Below, piece after piece: positions 27,420 through 35,221 of a DNA stretch of 64,000 nucleotides. This DNA is from SIG299 sp051880375 (GTDB lineage: Bacteria; Bacillota; Clostridia; Lachnospirales; Lachnospiraceae): assembly GCA_051880375.1 (NCBI GenBank), contig JBJENV010000065.1, forward strand, positions 62,001 through 126,000. The letters run 5' to 3'. The number at the start of each line of letters is the position of its first letter. The first letter of the stretch is position 1. Below the pieces are notes generated by a model. The model was given only the letters and a program-made list of their open reading frames with translations, was not told the origin of the DNA and ran no database searches. The position numbers and the translations under genes were made by a program.

Positions 27420-28556
27420 TTACTTAATTACTTCCAGCAGCTGATTCATTGAAGCATACAAACCATCTAACGTTTCTGCCCCAAACAGTTCCGCAAGATA
27501 GATGTTTTCATTCTTCGCCTTTACAAACAGTACCAGACACTTGCCTGCTTTCGTTGTGGTACCGGTCTTCCCACCCAGTATCTCAAGCCCGTCTGCCAGC
27601 TCATACGTACCGGAAAGATACTGGTTCGTATTTCGAAAGGTCAGGGATACGCTCTTATCCTTTGCATTCTTATACTCTGCACGATAGCTTTTCTTGGAAG
27701 AAATTTCGAAAAACTCTTCATGCTTCAGCAGCTCCTGCATAACCAGAGAGATATCATAAGCCGAGGTCAGGTGTTCGTCATTCGGCAGTCCGTGCGGATT
27801 TTCAAAATGAGTACTCTCCGCCCCAAGCTCTGCTGCACGCTTGTTCATCAGTGCTACAAACTCCTCGACCGAGCCGGAAACATATTCTGCTACAATTTCA
27901 GCCGCATCGTTTCCGGAGGAAAGCAGCATTCCATGCAGTACATCATATAAGCTTACTTTATCGCCGCTCCGAAAACCGCACATCACCGCATTCGGGTGTC
28001 CGACATCCAATGCGCTGTCCGTTACGGTCAATATATCCTCCATCGTTCCCTGTTCAAGCGCCAGAAGTGCCGTCATCAGCTTCGTAATACTTGCCGGAGT
28101 AATCTGCTCATACGCATGATAGCTATACAAAATCTCTCCGCTCTCTGCATCCATCAAAAGAGCCGCCTTGACCGAAAGATTCAAATCCGGTGTTGGTGTA
28201 GCCGTTGGCAACGGTGTCACCGTTGGTGTCGGCGTGGATGTTGGCGTAGGCGTCGCCGTTGGTGTCGGAACCGGTGTAACGGTCGGCGCTTCTGTCACCG
28301 TCGGTGTCGGTGCAGGGGTTTGTGACAATGCCATATTTGATTCCGACATCAAAGCCAGGTTAGGTTCTGTCACCGTCTCCGGCATGACAGTTGTTGTAAT
28401 AACTTCATTTGAAGAAGGCACATCTTCCTGCTCCCATGGTTTCTTCAAAAGGAGTACCGCAGCAATAACCGTCAACGAAAAAACTGCTTTGAGAGTTGTA
28501 TTTCTAACCTTACGTTTCCATCCGGAACTATATTTTTTTCTGTGTTCTTCGGTCAT
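27420..28556 (-). CDS. D-alanyl-D-alanine carboxypeptidase (peptidase S11)
   Basis: 378 residues from MTEEHRKKYSSGWK, chosen because AAGGAGA lies just upstream; the longer frame to 28595 overlaps the previous gene. A single N-terminal helix (AVFSLTVIAAVLLL) anchors the protein. Residues about 75-130 are a Thr/Pro/Val repeat linker. The penicillin-binding domain has SxxK in PASITKLM, SxN in LLSSGNDAAE and KTG in LGGKTGTTTKAGKC. It trims peptidoglycan stem peptides outside the cell. The C-terminal beta domain of classical DacA enzymes is absent. It follows the DUF3737 gene by 13 bases. Confidence 0.92.
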   Translation of the reverse strand: MTEEHRKKYSSGWKRKVRNTTLKAVFSLTVIAAVLLLKKPWEQEDVPSSNEVITTTVMPETVTEPNLALMSESNMALSQTPAPTPTVTEAPTVTPVPTPTATPTPTSTPTPTVTPLPTATPTPDLNLSVKAALLMDAESGEILYSYHAYEQITPASITKLMTALLALEQGTMEDILTVTDSALDVGHPNAVMCGFRSGDKVSLYDVLHGMLLSSGNDAAEIVAEYVSGSVEEFVALMNKRAAELGAESTHFENPHGLPNDEHLTSAYDISLVMQELLKHEEFFEISSKKSYRAEYKNAKDKSVSLTFRNTNQYLSGTYELADGLEILGGKTGTTTKAGKCLVLFVKAKNENIYLAELFGAETLDGLYASMNQLLEVIK

Positions 28557-28569
28557 TTCCCGTTTCTCC

Positions 28570-29415
28570 TTACTTTCTTTCAAGCACCTTCCCATTTACT
28601 TCCATCACAGGGTCTTCCCAAATCACTTCACCGATTTTGTCTGCTGTAATGTTGCCGGACCTTGGATTTTTTACTGATAAGATAGTTCCTTTCACATCCG
28701 CCTCCACATCGGAATATTCAAATGCAAGATCCGTATCCTCCATGGTACAGTTGATTAACTTCAGATTTTTGCAGTAACAGAACGGTTGTGTTCCGATAAT
28801 GTGACAGTTTATCAGGGTAAGTCCGTCCGAAAACCATGCCAGATACTCTCCCTTCAGTACGGAATCTCTGACTGTAATATTTTCCCCATGCCAGAATGCA
28901 TCCTTTGTATCCAGATACGAGTCAGCAATGGTCATGTTTTTTATGTACTGGAACGAATATTTTCCCTTCATTTTCAGCTTATCTATCTCTACATCACTGC
29001 ATTCAAACAGAAAATACTCCGATTCCATTTCCGAATCGGAAATAGAAAGCTTTCTGCTTCTCCAGCCAAACTCCGGCGAATGCACGATGCACCGGTTCAT
29101 CCGAATATTCTCACACTCTCTTAAGCATTTAATTCCGTTCAAAACAGAATCTTCTATGACGCCGTCATAGGAATACCAGATTGCCGCTCTGGTTAACTCA
29201 TCCATTTTAACATGTTCCAGCCGAAAACCATGTGCATGCCACAACGGATAACGCAGGGAAAAGTTACTGTCCCTCACCACAATATTTCTTGTTTCCTTTA
29301 AAACGGATTCTCCGTCTGCCGGACCTGCAAACGTACACTCTACAACTTCGGCATTTTTTAAATTGTACAATGCACGTTCCTCGTCAAAGGTCTGCTTTGT
29401 AATCTGCCGTTCCAT
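28570..29415 (-). CDS. DUF3737 family right-handed beta-helix protein
   Basis: 281 residues. It starts MERQITKQTFDEERALYNLKNAEVVECTFAGPADGES, typical of DUF3737. The body consists of short repeating strands (NIVVRDSNFSLR, GVIEDSVLNGIKCLRECENIRMNRCIV, NITVRDSVLKGEYLAWFS, NLKLINCTMEDTDLAFEYSD), the signature of a stacked solenoid. There is no signal peptide. The biochemical role of the family is unknown to me; relatives are often near metabolic or stress genes. The gene is probably the first of an operon with the carboxypeptidase and membrane protein. Confidence 0.82.
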   Translation of the reverse strand: MERQITKQTFDEERALYNLKNAEVVECTFAGPADGESVLKETRNIVVRDSNFSLRYPLWHAHGFRLEHVKMDELTRAAIWYSYDGVIEDSVLNGIKCLRECENIRMNRCIVHSPEFGWRSRKLSISDSEMESEYFLFECSDVEIDKLKMKGKYSFQYIKNMTIADSYLDTKDAFWHGENITVRDSVLKGEYLAWFSDGLTLINCHIIGTQPFCYCKNLKLINCTMEDTDLAFEYSDVEADVKGTILSVKNPRSGNITADKIGEVIWEDPVMEVNGKVLERK

Positions 29416-29436
29416 GAAGTTTTCTCCTTTCCTACG

Positions 29437-29470
29437 GAAAAAGGACAGTAAGGCTATGCCTCCTGTCCTA
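29437..29470 (-). terminator. Terminator of rpsO
   Basis: Minus strand AGGACAGGAGGC pairs with GCCTTACTGTCCT (one or two unpaired bases) around ATA, followed by TTTTT. Confidence 0.8.
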
Positions 29471-29524
29471 TTCTTGTTTGTGTTTGTGGGTTTTGTTGCT
29501 TTAAATTATTGTACTGACGACAAA

Positions 29525-29791
29525 TTACTTTCTTAAGCCTAATCTCTCGATTAAGTTACGATAACCTTCCAGGTCATTCTTCTTAAGGTACTCAAGTAAG
29601 CCACGTCTCTGACCTACCATCTTAAGCAGACCGCGTCTGGAATGATGATCCTTCTGGTTCTTCTTCAGATGCTCGGTAAGCTCATTGATTCTCTGTGTTA
29701 ACAGAGCAATCTGAACTTCCGGCGAACCGGTGTCGTTAGCAGTTCTTCCGTAAGCTGCAATGATTTCCTGCTTCTTTTCCTTGCTAATCAT
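29525..29791 (-). CDS. rpsO: Ribosomal protein S15
   Basis: 88 residues, exactly the family length: MISKEKKQEIIAAYGRTANDTGSPEVQIALLT and the rRNA-binding DHHSRRGLLKMVGQRRGLLEYLKK. It binds 16S rRNA helices 20-22 in the small-subunit platform. AGGAGG precedes the ATG. It is a single gene with its own promoter, a leader of about 105 bases and its own terminator, an arrangement that suggests S15 autoregulation. Confidence 0.99.
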   Translation of the reverse strand: MISKEKKQEIIAAYGRTANDTGSPEVQIALLTQRINELTEHLKKNQKDHHSRRGLLKMVGQRRGLLEYLKKNDLEGYRNLIERLGLRK

Positions 29792-29825
29792 GATAACTAC
29801 CTCCTGTATTTTTTCGTATCGCCTT

Positions 29826-29876
29826 CTACTAGGAACCGGTTGGAGTCATCCGAATTCTGAGCAGAGGCTATGATGA
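29826..29876 (-). promoter_or_regulatory. Candidate S15 autoregulatory leader structure
   Basis: In the rpsO leader (minus strand) GCCTCTGCT pairs with AGTAGAAGGC, with one bulged A and one G-U pair. Inside are shorter pairings around GAATTCGG and CCGGTTC. S15 leaders in several Firmicutes bind S15 through such structures; here the folding was done by eye, so this is a candidate only. Confidence 0.4.
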
Positions 29877-29903
29877 AATGTCCATATGAACACCATCTTA
29901 GAC

Positions 29904-29932
29904 ATAATAACACAAATTGTTTCTTTTGTAAA
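29904..29932 (-). promoter_or_regulatory. Predicted promoter of rpsO
   Basis: Minus strand TTTACA (29927-29932), 17-base spacer, TATTAT (29904-29909). Confidence 0.7.
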
Positions 29933-29955
29933 TACATTTTTAATGAAATCCAACC

Positions 29956-31191
29956 TTAAAACTCGTGTATAAAAATTCCGCTCCGTAGTTTCGGTTCAAA
30001 CCATGTCGACTTCGGCGGCATCAAAAGTCCCGCATCCGATACGGCAAACAGCTCCGAAATGGATGTCGGACAGGTAGAAAAAGCCACCGTCATATCCAGA
30101 CCGACTCTGCGCTCTAACTCGGAAAGCCCTCGAATTCCTCCGACAAAATCAATCCGCTTGTCGGTTCTCGGGTCCTCGATGCCAAGTACCGGTTTCAGCA
30201 GGTAATCCTGCAAAACAGAAACATCCAGTGATTTCACCGGGTCCGATGAAGCAAACAGTTCTTCCTTTCCCTTCAGCCGATACCACTGGCCGTCGAGGAA
30301 CATACCAAACTCACCCTTTTTCTCCGGCCCTACCGGCGCATCTGATTTTTCTGTCACAAAATATTTGTTGACTGCGGTCAAAAATTCCTCCTTAGAATGT
30401 CCGTTCAAATCACTTACTACCCGATAATACGGAAGAATTTTCAGCTCATTTTCCGGGAACAGCACTGACAGAAAATAATTAAATTCTTCCCTTCCGTCAT
30501 AGCTGCCCGCTTCTGCACGTCTCTTTAAGCCGACCTTGACTGCGGAAGCTGCTCGATGATGTCCGTCTGCAATATAAATCTGCTGTATCTGTGCAAACTG
30601 CTCCTGTATAGCAGAAATGACCGCAGCATCGGAAATTTTCCATACTCTATGTACAATGCCATCGTCTGATGTAAAATCATATAATGCGGTTTTTTTCTTT
30701 TCTCCCGCAATCATCTGCTCCAGTTCCTCCTTACGGCGATATGCAAGAAAAATCGGTCCGGTCTGCGCACTGCACGCATCCACATGCCGGATACGGTCCT
30801 GTTCTTTCTCTTCTCTTGTATTTTCGTGCTTTTTAATCACCTGATTGCAGTAATCATCAATGGAAGCACATGCCACAAGGCCGGTCTGTGCGCGTCCGTC
30901 CATGGTCAGCTCATACAGATAAAAGCAAGGCTTCTCCTCCTGCACATAAATACCTTTTTCCCGCTGCTCCTTTAACATGGAAGCTGCCTTTTCATACACC
31001 TCTGCGGCATACATATCGTAATCCTCCGCAAATTGTGTCTCCGGACGGTCAATGTTTAAAAATGACAAGGGGTCCTTCTGTGCTGCCTGTCTTGCTTCCT
31101 CTCTCTTATAAACATCATACGGCAGCGCAGCCACACGCGCTGCAAACTCTTCTGCCGGACGTATTGCCCGAAACGGTCTGATATCCGCCAT
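29956..31191 (-). CDS. DUF1015 family protein
   Basis: 411 residues from MADIRPFRAIRPAEEFAARVAALPYDVY; GGAGG lies 7 bases upstream, so the longer frame to 31269 is rejected. DUF1015 hallmarks are present: the PYDV motif near the N-terminus, QIYIADGHHRAASAVKV with its HHR triad, and ENELKILPYYRVVSDLNG. The family includes HTH-containing or SerK-like kinases; an ADP-dependent serine kinase has been described for archaeal relatives, and the role in bacteria is less settled. It has no close operon partner. Confidence 0.85.
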   Translation of the reverse strand: MADIRPFRAIRPAEEFAARVAALPYDVYKREEARQAAQKDPLSFLNIDRPETQFAEDYDMYAAEVYEKAASMLKEQREKGIYVQEEKPCFYLYELTMDGRAQTGLVACASIDDYCNQVIKKHENTREEKEQDRIRHVDACSAQTGPIFLAYRRKEELEQMIAGEKKKTALYDFTSDDGIVHRVWKISDAAVISAIQEQFAQIQQIYIADGHHRAASAVKVGLKRRAEAGSYDGREEFNYFLSVLFPENELKILPYYRVVSDLNGHSKEEFLTAVNKYFVTEKSDAPVGPEKKGEFGMFLDGQWYRLKGKEELFASSDPVKSLDVSVLQDYLLKPVLGIEDPRTDKRIDFVGGIRGLSELERRVGLDMTVAFSTCPTSISELFAVSDAGLLMPPKSTWFEPKLRSGIFIHEF

Positions 31192-31289
31192 GCTCATTCC
31201 TCCATTCTTTCTTTCGGATTTCTTTAGCTCCATTTCACAAACTTTATGTTTTCTTAATTTTTTAAACACGAATTGAACACAATTTGCCT

Positions 31290-31352
31290 TTATAATAAAA
31301 GCATATCAAATGATAAAGCTTTTGGTGCTCCCACACCACCTGCTGAACTCAT
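31290..31352 (-). CDS. Candidate 20-residue peptide gene
   Basis: ATG at 31352 to TAA at 31290, encoding a peptide that begins MSSAGGVGAPKAL and ends FDMLLL. AGGGGAG lies 10 bases upstream of the ATG. The start codon lies in one arm (31351-31360) of a perfect 10-base inverted repeat whose other arm (31306-31315) covers codons near the end, so folding of the message would hide the start. I do not recognise the peptide. It could equally be a chance frame antisense to an RNA gene. Confidence 0.35.
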   Translation of the reverse strand: MSSAGGVGAPKALSFDMLLL

Positions 31353-31371
31353 TTGATACTCTCTCCCCTAC

Positions 31372-31398
31372 TTATTTACTTTTATAGATTTTTTTCAT
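31372..31398 (-). CDS. Candidate 8-codon leader frame
   Basis: ATG at 31398 preceded by GAGGGGGAGTT, encoding MKKIYKSK. It ends 19 bases before the ATG of the 20-residue frame, with that frame's ribosome site in between. The pair looks like a tiny bicistronic unit, but chance cannot be excluded at this size. Confidence 0.25.
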   Translation of the reverse strand: MKKIYKSK

Positions 31399-31409
31399 AA
31401 CTCCCCCTC

Positions 31410-31435
31410 GAAAGGCAGTCCTTGTGACTGCCTTT
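31410..31435. repeat. Perfect hairpin in the efp-DUF1015 interval
   Basis: GAAAGGCAGTC and GACTGCCTTTC are perfect complements around CTTGT. No T run follows on either strand, so it is a structural element rather than a simple terminator. Confidence 0.7.
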
Positions 31436-31527
31436 CTCCCTGTCATAAGGAAAAAGATATGATTACACACACGTTTTCAAAATAGTTTCAGTGACGTATT
31501 AACGCAATAACGTGTCGGATGATGAAG

Positions 31528-31568
31528 AAGGACGGATACCAATCTGAATCCGTCCTTTTCTTTTCTTA
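31528..31568 (+). terminator. Terminator hairpin downstream of efp, T run on the plus strand
   Basis: AAGGACGGAT (31528-31537) pairs with ATCCGTCCTT (31548-31557), followed on the plus strand by TTCTTTTCTT. On the minus strand, where efp ends at 31605, the tail is only CTTCTTC. The stronger signal is thus for a rightward transcript, although efp may use it too. Confidence 0.75.
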
Positions 31569-31604
31569 CATAATATGCATACAAAGCATATGCTGCACTA
31601 CCTA

Positions 31605-32162
31605 TTATACGCGCTTCATGTATTCGCCTGTTCTTGTATCAATCTGGATAGTTTCACCCTGATTTACGAATAACGGAACATTTACTACTGCGCCTGTTTC
31701 AACAGTAGCCGGCTTGGAAGCACCCGTAGCGGTATCGCCCTTAAAGCCCGGCTCGGTATCTGTAATCACAAGCTCTACAAACAACGGCGGCTCGATTGCA
31801 AATACTTCCTTGTTGTGTGAAAGCATCTTTACCATTTCGTTTTCCTTTACGAACTTTAAGGAATCTCCGATCTGGTCAGCTGTCATTGCAATCTGATCAT
31901 AGGTTTCCACATTCATGAAGTGATACATATCACCGTCACTGTATAAATACTGCATGTCCGACCTTTCAATATGTGCAGCCGGGAACTTTTCAGTCGGACG
32001 GAAGGTTTTTTCTACCACACCGCTGCTCTTGATGTTCTTTAACTTTGTTCTTACGAAAGCCGCACCCTTACCCGGTTTAACGTGCTGGAACTCAATTACC
32101 TGATATACGTTACCTTCGATTTCAAGTGTAAGGCCGTTTCTAAAATCACCTGCAGAAATCAT
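31605..32162 (-). CDS. efp: Elongation factor P
   Basis: 185 residues from MISAGDFRNGLTLEIEGNVYQVIEFQHVKPGKGAAFVRT; AAGGAGG precedes this ATG, and the frame to 32189 has none. The conserved loop lysine is K32 (PGKG). All three beta-barrel domains are present to the end (NVPLFVNQGETIQIDTRTGEYMKR). It relieves ribosome stalling at polyproline stretches, relevant here to PRPPRPPRP and Thr-Pro linkers in several local proteins. Next to an M24 peptidase and aroQ-aroK, a common Firmicute order. Confidence 0.98.
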   Translation of the reverse strand: MISAGDFRNGLTLEIEGNVYQVIEFQHVKPGKGAAFVRTKLKNIKSSGVVEKTFRPTEKFPAAHIERSDMQYLYSDGDMYHFMNVETYDQIAMTADQIGDSLKFVKENEMVKMLSHNKEVFAIEPPLFVELVITDTEPGFKGDTATGASKPATVETGAVVNVPLFVNQGETIQIDTRTGEYMKRV

Positions 32163-32255
32163 TAATAAAATCCTCCTTAACCGCAGCACTTTGTGCTGCC
32201 TACATCTTATGCTTTTACTAGTGTAACCTAAAAATACATTTTTTTCAACTGTTTT

Positions 32256-33329
32256 TTATAGTTCTATCAATTCCTTTTTGGAATAAGCCAGATTTTCATA
32301 TCCGTCCTCCGTCATCACAACCATATCCTCAATACGGACACCGCCGAATTCCGGAATATAAATGCCCGGCTCTACCGTCATAATCATACCCGGCTGAATG
32401 ATTTCCTCTTCTATCACAGAGAAGCGTGGATTTTCATGTATTTCAAGTCCTACGCTGTGCCCGAGACCGTGTCCGAAATACCCCTCATATCCTGCACCGT
32501 AAATGATATCGCGCGCTACCTTATCGTATTCCTTACCCCGCATACCAGGCTTTAACATATCGAGCACTGCTGTCTGCGCCTTTAATACGGTCGAATAAAT
32601 TTCCTTCTGCTTTTTGTCCGCCTTGCCGACTACAATGGTTCTTGTCATATCCGAGCAGTAGCCCTGATATACGCATCCGAAGTCCATCGTGACAAAGTCA
32701 CCCTTTTCGATTACCTTCTCTCCAGGCTCTGCATGCGGCTTTGATGTATTCGCGCCCGATGCCACAATCGTTTCAAAGCTTAACTTTTCAGCACCGTTCA
32801 GCTTCATAATATATTCTAACTTTGCCGCAATTTCAATTTCCGTCACACCCGGTCTGATGTGATGAAGCACCTCTTCAAATGCAATATCACCGATATGCTC
32901 TGCATGGCGCATCCGGTCAATTTCCTCTGCTGTTTTAATTTTACGAAGTGCTGCAAGCTCGTTTTTTAACGGGAACAGCATCTTCACATGCAGACGTTCC
33001 TTTAAATTTTCATACACACTGTATCTAACATGCTGTGATTCAAAACCAAGCACTTCAATCTTTTCTTCTTCCAGTACCGTATTCAGTGCTGCGCAATAAT
33101 CTCTGCTGCTGTCTACCTCAACCACCGTAAAGTCCGGTGCCTGTGCCTTTGCTGCCGTAGTGTAGCGGGAATCCGTAAACAGGGTTCTGCTGTTTCCGGT
33201 AATCAGAAGATACCCGGTAGCTCCGGTGAAACCGCTTAAGTATCTCATGTTGTAGCCGTCCGAAACCAGTACGGCATCTAATTTCTTCTGTTCCAGTACA
33301 CTATGTACTTTATTATACTCTGCCTGCAT
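32256..33329 (-). CDS. Xaa-Pro aminopeptidase (M24 family)
   Basis: 357 residues from MQAEYNKVHSVLEQKKLDAVLVSDGYNMRYLSGFTG; GGAAGGT lies 7 bases upstream, so the frame to 33461, which overlaps aroQ, was rejected. The N-terminal creatinase-like domain is followed by the pita-bread fold with its metal ligands: VTMDFGCVYQGYCSDMTRT, GHGLGHSVGLEIHENP, MTVEPGIYIPEFGGVRIED. It removes an N-terminal residue before proline. It lies 53 bases after aroQ and 93 before efp on the same strand. Confidence 0.95.
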   Translation of the reverse strand: MQAEYNKVHSVLEQKKLDAVLVSDGYNMRYLSGFTGATGYLLITGNSRTLFTDSRYTTAAKAQAPDFTVVEVDSSRDYCAALNTVLEEEKIEVLGFESQHVRYSVYENLKERLHVKMLFPLKNELAALRKIKTAEEIDRMRHAEHIGDIAFEEVLHHIRPGVTEIEIAAKLEYIMKLNGAEKLSFETIVASGANTSKPHAEPGEKVIEKGDFVTMDFGCVYQGYCSDMTRTIVVGKADKKQKEIYSTVLKAQTAVLDMLKPGMRGKEYDKVARDIIYGAGYEGYFGHGLGHSVGLEIHENPRFSVIEEEIIQPGMIMTVEPGIYIPEFGGVRIEDMVVMTEDGYENLAYSKKELIEL

Positions 33330-33382
33330 TGTTCTTACCTTCCGTTTCTGCGCCATCATATCAATACAATGCGCTGTTTTTT

Positions 33383-33817
33383 CTAAATAATATACTCCTT
33401 CATTGCGTCCATTGCAAGGAAATATCCCAAAGAGCCCAGTCCGACAATTTCTCCGGTACACACAGGTGCTATGACGGATGTGTGACGGAATTCCTCTCTC
33501 TTGTATACGTTCGACATATGGACCTCAATTTTCGGTACCTCTACCGATGCCAGTGCATCCCGAATAGCTATGCTGTAATGTGCATAGGCTCCCGGATTGA
33601 TAATGATACCATCTACCCTGTCATGGTATGCCTGCTGGATACGGTCTATAATTTTTCCTTCGCAGTTGCTCTGGAATACCTCCAAGTCGATGTCTTCCTG
33701 CTTTGCTTTTTCCTGAAGGCGGGCAACAATTCCTTCATAGGATTCCGTTCCATAGATTCCCTTCTCCCTGATTCCAAGGAAATTTAAGTTTGGTCCGTTG
33801 ATAATCAACAATTTCAT
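33383..33817 (-). CDS. aroQ: 3-dehydroquinate dehydratase, type II
   Basis: 144 residues from MKLLIINGPNLNFLGIREKGIYG, with AAAGGAGT upstream. Type II motifs are complete: the tyrosine loop, INPGAYAHYSIAIRDAL with its catalytic histidine, and EVHMSNVYKREEFRH. It makes 3-dehydroshikimate in the chorismate pathway. Its ATG overlaps the aroK stop (ATGA), so the two are translationally coupled. Confidence 0.97.
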   Translation of the reverse strand: MKLLIINGPNLNFLGIREKGIYGTESYEGIVARLQEKAKQEDIDLEVFQSNCEGKIIDRIQQAYHDRVDGIIINPGAYAHYSIAIRDALASVEVPKIEVHMSNVYKREEFRHTSVIAPVCTGEIVGLGSLGYFLAMDAMKEYII

Positions 33818-34353
33818 ACTGTTATAACTCCTTTCGTTTCTCCCTCTGCCTTTTCCATTGCACATATCATTTCATAAAAAGTCATCCGGTCTGTCGCAAA
33901 GCAGATATCTGCCATTGATTCATAAACCGGTCCTCTTATTTCTAACATCGTCCTAATTTTATCACGCAAATCGCCATCTGACAATAACGGTCTTTTTGTA
34001 TCTCCTGACAACCGCTCCATGAACGTGTCAACCTCTGCGGTCAGATAGATAACCGTTCCAAGGCGTTTTAAGCATTCTGCGTTTTCCGGACGCATCGGAA
34101 GTCCCCCGCCCGTCGCAATCACCATTCCTTTCGGCTCGGACAACAGACTCTTTATCAGCTTTGTCTCACATTGACGGAAGTACTCTTCCCCCTTTGCCGC
34201 AAACAGTTCGGAAATCGTGCAGCCTTCTTCTTCCTCAATCCAGGTATCCGTATCCACAAAACGATACTCAAACGCTCTTGCCGCTTTTCTTCCTAATGTA
34301 CTTTTTCCGCTTCCCATATAACCTATGAGAATAAAATTTTTGTTTTTCTGCAT
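33814..34353 (-). CDS. aroK: Shikimate kinase
   Basis: 179 residues. Walker A GYMGSGKSTLG, the aspartate/arginine block FVDTDTWIEEEEGCTISELFAAKGEEYFRQCE and the glycine-rich VIATGGGLPMRPEN are all intact. It phosphorylates shikimate. It overlaps aroQ by four bases and lies 7 bases after yqeG. The later enzymes of the tyrosine branch (aroF, tyrA) are at 43902-46070. Confidence 0.96.
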   Translation of the reverse strand: MQKNKNFILIGYMGSGKSTLGRKAARAFEYRFVDTDTWIEEEEGCTISELFAAKGEEYFRQCETKLIKSLLSEPKGMVIATGGGLPMRPENAECLKRLGTVIYLTAEVDTFMERLSGDTKRPLLSDGDLRDKIRTMLEIRGPVYESMADICFATDRMTFYEMICAMEKAEGETKGVITV

Positions 34354-34360
34354 GGCGCAT

Positions 34361-34864
34361 TCATCCTTTACGGTACTTTCTTTTGTAGCAGTACAAAATC
34401 GGCTTCTCCAAATAACGTTTTAAAACAATCTGGATTTCCTCTTTTTTGTCTATCGGCTCCACAAGATACGTTTCGATTCCTGCCAGATTTGCTCCGCAAA
34501 CATCGGTAAAAATCTGGTCTCCGATAAACACGGTGGATTCCTTATTGCTGCCCATCAGCTGCATTGCCCGCTCGTAGCCGGAGCGTTTTGGCTTTCCCGC
34601 CTTAAAAATGTAGTTTGCTCCGATTTTTTCGTTGAAGCTTTTCACTCTCGGTTCCTTATTATTCGATAAAAAACAGATTTGAAAACCGATGCCCTTTAAG
34701 CTCTCCATAAGTTTCATCGCACGCTCGTCCGCCGGTGCTCCGTGTTTTACCAGCGTATTGTCGATATCAAAAATCAACGCTCTTTTGCCTTTTGCATACA
34801 ATTCCTCGTACGGGATTTCATAAGCGGATGGAAGATAGTGACTCGGATATAAAAAGTTCGACAT
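34361..34864 (-). CDS. YqeG family HAD-type phosphatase
   Basis: 167 residues. HAD motif I is LIFDIDNTLVKHG, motif II FLSNNKEPRV, and motif IV VFIGDQIFTDVCGANLAG, all as in the YqeG/HAD IIIA family (phosphatidylglycerophosphatase-like relatives in other organisms). ACGGAG precedes the ATG. It is the first gene of the yqeG-aroK-aroQ cluster. The substrate in this organism cannot be told. Confidence 0.9.
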   Translation of the reverse strand: MSNFLYPSHYLPSAYEIPYEELYAKGKRALIFDIDNTLVKHGAPADERAMKLMESLKGIGFQICFLSNNKEPRVKSFNEKIGANYIFKAGKPKRSGYERAMQLMGSNKESTVFIGDQIFTDVCGANLAGIETYLVEPIDKKEEIQIVLKRYLEKPILYCYKRKYRKG

Positions 34865-35221
34865 AATAGTCTCCGTTTCTTTGAAGGTTTATCGGATGTA
34901 TCGTACCATAAAAAGACAAGTCTTGCAATCGGGAAGTGAAAACTTGTACTTGTTTTTGTGAAAAACGATAAATCACAGCAAGATGCCGGACTTAGGATGC
35001 ACACACACCGGCAAAAGAGACATCCTGACAAAATTGTCTGTCAGGCGCGGACACTCGTGTCCGTGCTATGGCAGACAATTTCGCCCGGCTGTCTTTTAGA
35101 CGGTGCATTTCACATCCTAAGTCCGGCATCTTGCTTTTACTCTACTGTTTCATATATAAAAAAGTACAAGTTGCAACTTCTCCGATTGCAAGACCGTTCG
35201 GAATATTGTACTTCTTATATG
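34865..35221. other. 357-base intergenic stretch occupied by a palindromic element
   Basis: No coding frame with a ribosome site. Apart from the yqeG leader (34865-34920), almost the whole interval is the nested inverted repeat at 34921-35193. Confidence 0.7.
34921..35193. repeat. Nested palindromic intergenic element, copy 1
   Basis: Outer arms 34921-34951 and 35162-35193 are imperfect complements (TCTTGCAATCGG, GAAGT, AACTTGTACTT). Inside, 34978-34999 and 35113-35134 are a perfect 22-base inverted repeat. Inside that, AAATTGTCTG pairs with CAGACAATTT, and CGGACAC with GTGTCCG at the centre. There is no transposase frame. The interior shares motifs with copy 2 at 53575-53741. It could fold as a large branched RNA or a cruciform. 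Confidence 0.85.

Larger units (their letters stand above)
31303..31568 (+). ncRNA. Candidate C-rich small RNA
   Basis: The interval follows TATAAT (no good -35 box) and ends in a hairpin with AAGGACGGAT/ATCCGTCCTT and the T-rich tail TTTTCTTTTCTT. Four CUCCC-type motifs lie in its first 140 bases: in the loop of GGTG-CTCCCA-CACC, in CTCTCCCCTAC, in ACTCCCCCTCG and after the hairpin at 31410-31435 (TTTCTCCCTG). C-rich unpaired motifs that target Shine-Dalgarno sites are typical of Firmicute regulatory RNAs. This is inference; the minus-strand reading (tiny ORFs) explains the same motifs as ribosome sites. Confidence 0.35.
31192..31604. other. 413-base interval between DUF1015 and efp
   Basis: No normal-sized gene. 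It holds, left to right: a TATAAT box reading right (31291-31296); a 20-codon frame reading left (31290-31352) within a 10-base inverted repeat; an 8-codon frame reading left (31372-31398); a perfect 11-base hairpin (31410-31435); and a terminator with a T run reading right (31528-31568). See the separate entries. Confidence 0.7.

Noticed and set aside
28168..28677. Val/Gly-repeat frame on the plus strand
   Set aside because: Antisense of the Thr-Pro linker of the D,D-carboxypeptidase gene; the minus-strand frame has complete catalytic motifs.
33330..33461. N-terminal extension of the M24 peptidase overlapping aroQ
   Set aside because: The extension has no ribosome site, overlaps aroQ in a shadow frame, and the ATG at 33329 has GGAAGGT at correct spacing.
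34865..35221. Insertion sequence remnant
   Set aside because: No transposase-like frame or target-site duplication could be seen; described as a palindromic repeat element.
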